NCBI GenBank assembly: GCA_946186215.1
Contig: CAMHMM010000085.1
Location: 1 to 7,972, forward strand
DNA: 7,972 nt
Direction: 5' to 3'
DNA from: an uncultured Ruminococcus sp.
Lineage (GTDB): Bacteria; Bacillota; Clostridia; Oscillospirales; Ruminococcaceae
Of this stretch, positions 5,883-7,972 are shown piece by piece. How positions within the stretch are numbered: position 1 is the stretch's first letter; each line of letters opens with the position of its first letter. A model generated the notes under the pieces. The model saw only the letters and a program-made list of their open reading frames with translations, ran no database searches and was not told where the DNA came from. The translations under genes were made by a program, and so were the position numbers.

Positions 5883-6740
5883 TCAGATAATATCTCTGAG
5901 CTTGCTCTGCATCTCCTTGAGTGAAAGGCCCTCCTCCGACCTCAGTGAATAGGTAAAGCCGTTCTTTGTCCAGGTAGCGAGATGATAATTCCCGGGCTTG
6001 TAGCCCTTGAGCATTACGGTAGTGGAGCCGTACTTCCACTTGTAGGTGCGGTTGTAATCGGAATTATCGCCGCTGATGTCGTTAAAGCCCTTTGCCATAC
6101 GGAAATACAGATTGTCGGAGCCTGTTTTGCTCTTGAACTGCATCTCGTAGATCATACCGATGATCCTGTACTTGCTGTACCTGTATCCGCTTATCTTCAC
6201 ATTGGGTGAGGTGAAGCCGAGACCTGCATCATATGCGGGATCATCGTTGAGCTTTCCCTGAATGAAGGTGATGGTGTTGCCTGTTGATGTAGGCTTTGTG
6301 CGCAGCTTGAAATTATAGCCCAGGAAGCTTATGTTATTGCCGTTATAGCAGTAGTAGCCCACGCTGGTATTGTAGAAGATACTGCCGAGGTAGTAATCAT
6401 ACCCTACATATGTGTCTGCATCATCATAGTAGTCATAGGTGTAGTAATAGGTGGTATAATCACTGTTGTCGAAATAATAATCATCGTAATCATAATAATC
6501 ATAATAATTATAGTCGTAGTCGTAATAATCATTATAATAGCTGTCATAGCCGTATGAATTTATGAGCTCATCTGCTATGGCAAGACCTAAGATGAAGTCG
6601 TCGAGATCATCATCGTCGTCTATCCAGTTGCCGTATTCATCGTAGTATGCGCTGACATTTGCGGGAAGCAGTGCGCCGCATACTGATAATCCCATAAGTG
6701 CTGCCAATGCTGCAGCTGTTGCTTTCATTGATCTTTTCAT
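5883..6740 (-). CDS. Secreted Tyr/Asp-rich protein with DUF4367-like C-terminal domain
   Basis: I do not recognise a characterised homologue. The 285 residues begin with a signal peptide (MKRSMK, hydrophobic core to about 25, probable cleavage after NVSA near 31). An acidic patch (WIDDDDDLDD, 39-48) follows, then a low-complexity stretch at about 63-117 in which about 41 of 55 residues are Tyr or Asp. Residues 120-285 form a more normal domain rich in aromatic and beta-type sequence, containing MAKGFNDISGD (215-225), VMLKGYKPGNYHLATW (242-257) and a terminal helix GLSLKEMQSKL (271-281). The pattern ISGD, LKG, ATW, G-YS and a short final helix recalls DUF4367-like domains of Ruminococcus secreted proteins; this is recall, not a search result. 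A Cys at 21 lacks a good lipobox. The ribosome site AAGGAAAGGA begins at the stop codon of the upstream secreted-protein gene, 14 bases away, so the two form an operon. Confidence 0.85.
   Translation of the reverse strand: MKRSMKATAAALAALMGLSVCGALLPANVSAYYDEYGNWIDDDDDLDDFILGLAIADELINSYGYDSYYNDYYDYDYNYYDYYDYDDYYFDNSDYTTYYYTYDYYDDADTYVGYDYYLGSIFYNTSVGYYCYNGNNISFLGYNFKLRTKPTSTGNTITFIQGKLNDDPAYDAGLGFTSPNVKISGYRYSKYRIIGMIYEMQFKSKTGSDNLYFRMAKGFNDISGDNSDYNRTYKWKYGSTTVMLKGYKPGNYHLATWTKNGFTYSLRSEEGLSLKEMQSKLRDII
6390..6554 (-). repeat. Low-complexity Tyr/Asp codon tract
   Basis: This part of the secreted-protein gene, residues about 63-117, is built almost wholly from TAT/TAC and GAT/GAC codons, with units such as YYDY and DYDYNYY repeated irregularly. 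The + strand therefore shows a run of ATA/GTA and ATC/GTC triplets. Mixed synonymous codons show it is not a fresh perfect microsatellite, which suggests the amino acid pattern is maintained. Confidence 0.85.
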
Positions 6741-6754
6741 ATACTATCCTTTCC

Positions 6755-7420
6755 TTACTGTGATGCAGAATCGCTTTCAAGCTTCTGTATAAGTGCCTTT
6801 GCGTCGCTGCTCACCTTGAAATTCTTTCTCCTGATGGATGTAGGAAGAATGATTCCGCTTTCCAGGCCTTCATCCTTAACGGAATAGATACCCTCATGCG
6901 CTACCTCGAGCGTATCGCCGGGTTTGAATCCCAGCACAGATGTGTCGGTAAAGATCGTGAGGATAACAGCAGTTTCCTCAGTCATATCCGGAGCAGCGCA
7001 GACCAGTATATCATCGGAAATGTAAAGCACTACAAGATCGATCTTTCCGCTTTCCTGTGTAAGAGGAAGAGTGAAATCGAGGTCTTCGTCGATCAGGCGC
7101 AGCTCCTTGCCGTCGTCGCTGATCTCGGAAATAACTATACCCTCGCTGCCCAGATAATACTTTAGCTTACCGCCTACCTTGAGCCATCTGTTGAAGATGC
7201 ACGCGCCCTCGCGGTAGTAGCTGCGCAGTTCGCCAAGCTTTATGCAGCCTGTGAAAGGCCCTCTGTCGGAACCGTCCTCATTCAGGATATGAATAAGGTA
7301 ATTATCATCAATATTTATGCGATCAATTTTCATGGTTTCCGCAGAAGCAGATATTCCGGCTGCCGACAATGAGATCATCACAGCTGCAGCCGCAGCCAAC
7401 GCCCTTAATGATTTCTTCAT
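6755..7420 (-). CDS. Secreted protein of unknown function, first gene of the - strand pair
   Basis: I do not recognise this 221-residue protein. It has a clear signal peptide: MKKSLR, an Ala-rich hydrophobic core, and ISASA before ETMK, with cleavage expected near residue 27. The mature part is acidic and beta-rich without further membrane segments. Two stretches have an OB- or SH3-like look: RWLKVGGKLKYYLG (about 78-91) and GFKPGDTLEVAHEGIYSV (about 163-180), each a hydrophobic-x-x-Gly-Asp/Gly turn before a strand. This likeness is weak. The C-terminus is a short charged helix (SSDAKALIQKLE). The start is fixed by GGAGG (7427-7431), 6 bases away on the - strand. A -10 TATAAT and an 11-bp tandem repeat lie just upstream. 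The gene for the Tyr/Asp-rich secreted protein follows 14 bases later, suggesting the two act together at the cell surface. Confidence 0.85.
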   Translation of the reverse strand: MKKSLRALAAAAAVMISLSAAGISASAETMKIDRINIDDNYLIHILNEDGSDRGPFTGCIKLGELRSYYREGACIFNRWLKVGGKLKYYLGSEGIVISEISDDGKELRLIDEDLDFTLPLTQESGKIDLVVLYISDDILVCAAPDMTEETAVILTIFTDTSVLGFKPGDTLEVAHEGIYSVKDEGLESGIILPTSIRRKNFKVSSDAKALIQKLESDSASQ

Positions 7421-7467
7421 ACTGTACCTCCGTCAATTTGTATTGGATTTCATAATCCTTGTATTAC

Positions 7468-7500
7468 ATTATACTATACGGAGTGTTACCGGAGTGTTAC
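7468..7500 (-). promoter_or_regulatory. Promoter of the secreted-protein operon
   Basis: Reading the - strand, a perfect TATAAT lies at 7473-7468, about 50 bases before the start codon at 7420. At 17-base spacing the -35 position (7496-7491) reads CACTCC, far from TTGACA. That position falls inside the tandem repeat at 7479-7500. A consensus -10 with no -35 and a repeat in its place is typical of activator-dependent promoters. Confidence 0.65.
7479..7500 (-). repeat. Perfect 11-bp tandem direct repeat, probable operator
   Basis: CGGAGTGTTAC occurs twice head to tail on the + strand (7479-7489 and 7490-7500); the - strand reads GTAACACTCCG twice. The 11-bp period is about one helical turn, the layout bound by OmpR/PhoB-type response regulators. 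It overlaps the -35 region of the - strand promoter. Confidence 0.75.
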
Positions 7501-7687
7501 AGTATGTGATAATAATGAGTTAGGCTGGTGAAATATAGATGAAAATTTTAAATTTATACATAAATCAATCGCATAAACAGCCTGTTCAATGGGTTTGACG
7601 CTAAAATCATTAGTCGCATCGGATAGAATAAAATTGGCTATTTTGTTAAAAAATTCCATTATATTAACATATGGGAGATAAGAATAT

Positions 7688-7725
7688 GTGTCTCCAACAC
7701 CTTTAATGAATGGCGTTGGAGACAC
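7688..7725. repeat. 11-bp perfect inverted repeat (strong hairpin)
   Basis: GTGTCTCCAAC (7688-7698) pairs perfectly with GTTGGAGACAC (7715-7725). After one mismatch, CC (7700-7701) can pair with GG (7712-7713), leaving a 10-base loop. It lies about 40 bases beyond the stop of the - strand gene at 7766. Neither strand has a proper T run after it, so it is either a weak terminator for that gene or a repeat from a small mobile element. Confidence 0.7.
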
Positions 7726-7765
7726 ACTGAAAGCTTTATTAACTCAAGTGTTTTACGCAACAGCA

Positions 7766-7972
7766 TCAATACGCAGTAAATTTCACCGTTTGCAGGATCA
7801 AATCGATCTCATCGGAATATTTGTCAAAAAGCTCCCTGTCCTCTAATCTTATCACGCAGCCGTTGTATTCGTCATTTAATGCAATGAAGCTCCATGCACT
7901 GTCGCCATTGTAATATCCCTGTGTTGCGGGACAGCCGCGGAGATCGATCTGCTTACATTCAAGATCAGTTCC
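7766..7972 (-). CDS. C-terminal fragment of an unidentified protein, truncated by window edge
   Basis: The frame is open from the window edge to TGA at 7766-7768, encoding 68 residues that read from GTDLECKQID to a terminal LILQTVKFTAY. The piece contains GCPATQGYYNG, AWSFIALNDEY, GCVIRLEDRELF and a helix DKYSDEIDLILQTV before the final strand. A strand pair followed by a helix of the form Y-x-x-EI-x-x-IL-x-T-hydrophobic-x-F is common at the C-termini of small secreted or lipoprotein-type proteins of Firmicutes, but this is too little to name a family. Two Cys and normal codon use suggest a real gene. Its start and any signal peptide lie outside the window. Confidence 0.7.
   Translation of the reverse strand, partial: GTDLECKQIDLRGCPATQGYYNGDSAWSFIALNDEYNGCVIRLEDRELFDKYSDEIDLILQTVKFTAY

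Larger units (their letters stand above)
7421..7765. other. 345-base intergenic region, AT-rich in the middle
   Basis: This stretch holds the operon promoter and tandem repeat at its left end and an inverted repeat at 7688-7725. Between them, 7501-7680 is about 28% G+C by hand count, clearly lower than the flanking genes. A - strand frame from 7725 to 7486 stays open for 79 codons and reads somewhat protein-like (for example GVGDTYSYLP, then MEFFNKIANF), but its only full-length start is a GTG with no ribosome site, and the frame extends only to 7743 before a stop. It may be a decayed remnant of a foreign gene. No intact gene is supported. Confidence 0.5.

Noticed and set aside
6725..6740. 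Lipoprotein attachment for the Tyr/Asp-rich protein (Cys21 in the signal peptide)
   Set aside because: The residues before Cys (LSV) lack the small residue needed at -1 of a lipobox, and a normal signal peptidase I site follows near residue 31.
7486..7725. 79-codon - strand frame as an intact gene
   Set aside because: It has a GTG start inside an inverted repeat, no ribosome site, and overlaps the promoter repeat of the next operon. Kept only as a possible remnant.
7479..7725. CRISPR-like repeats in the right intergenic region
   Set aside because: Only two 11-bp adjacent repeats and one inverted repeat are present. There are no spacers, no regular repeat of 24-40 bases and no cas genes.

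Overview
The window looks like chromosomal DNA from a Gram-positive, Clostridia-type anaerobe, most plausibly Ruminococcus or a close relative in the Oscillospiraceae. This is inferred from the gene set, strong GGAGG-type ribosome binding sites, a tetrahydrofolate riboswitch ahead of an ECF folate S-component gene (a pairing known mainly from Firmicutes), and Ruminococcus-style secreted proteins. No rRNA or other marker fixes the species. Most of the window is ordinary housekeeping sequence. The accessory-like part is the right-hand third.

Left part (1-5775, all + strand). The window opens inside hisF (histidine biosynthesis), which ends at a hairpin terminator. A strong promoter with a roughly 170-nt structured leader drives pfkA (ATP-dependent 6-phosphofructokinase). 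A class I tetrahydrofolate riboswitch follows at about 1893-2000, with P1, P2, P3, a small P4 hairpin and a supporting loop-junction pseudoknot. It controls folT (folate uptake S component) and probably proC (last step of proline synthesis), whose Shine-Dalgarno overlaps the folT stop codon. After a 240-nt hairpin-rich gap come three tightly packed genes: a YesL/DUF624 membrane protein, a HAD-family phosphatase and a dCMP deaminase.

Centre (5776-5882). A 13-bp perfect hairpin, flanked by A and T runs, sits between the convergent blocks and serves as a shared bidirectional terminator.

Right part (5883-7972, - strand). Two genes for unrecognised secreted proteins form an operon. The first encodes a 221-residue beta-rich protein. 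The second encodes a 285-residue protein whose mature N-terminal half is extraordinarily rich in Tyr and Asp, followed by a compact C-terminal domain of a kind seen in Ruminococcus secreted proteins. Their promoter has a consensus -10, no recognisable -35, and a perfect 11-bp tandem direct repeat where the -35 should be, which suggests control by a response-regulator-type activator. Upstream is an AT-rich stretch (about 28% G+C over 7501-7680) with an 11-bp perfect inverted repeat and a weak 79-codon frame, perhaps decayed foreign DNA. The window closes with the C-terminal 68 codons of another - strand gene.

The best candidates for something undescribed are the Tyr/Asp-rich secreted cassette with its direct-repeat promoter, and the leader of pfkA. 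The riboswitch is a known class, but its downstream switching arrangement is worth modelling.
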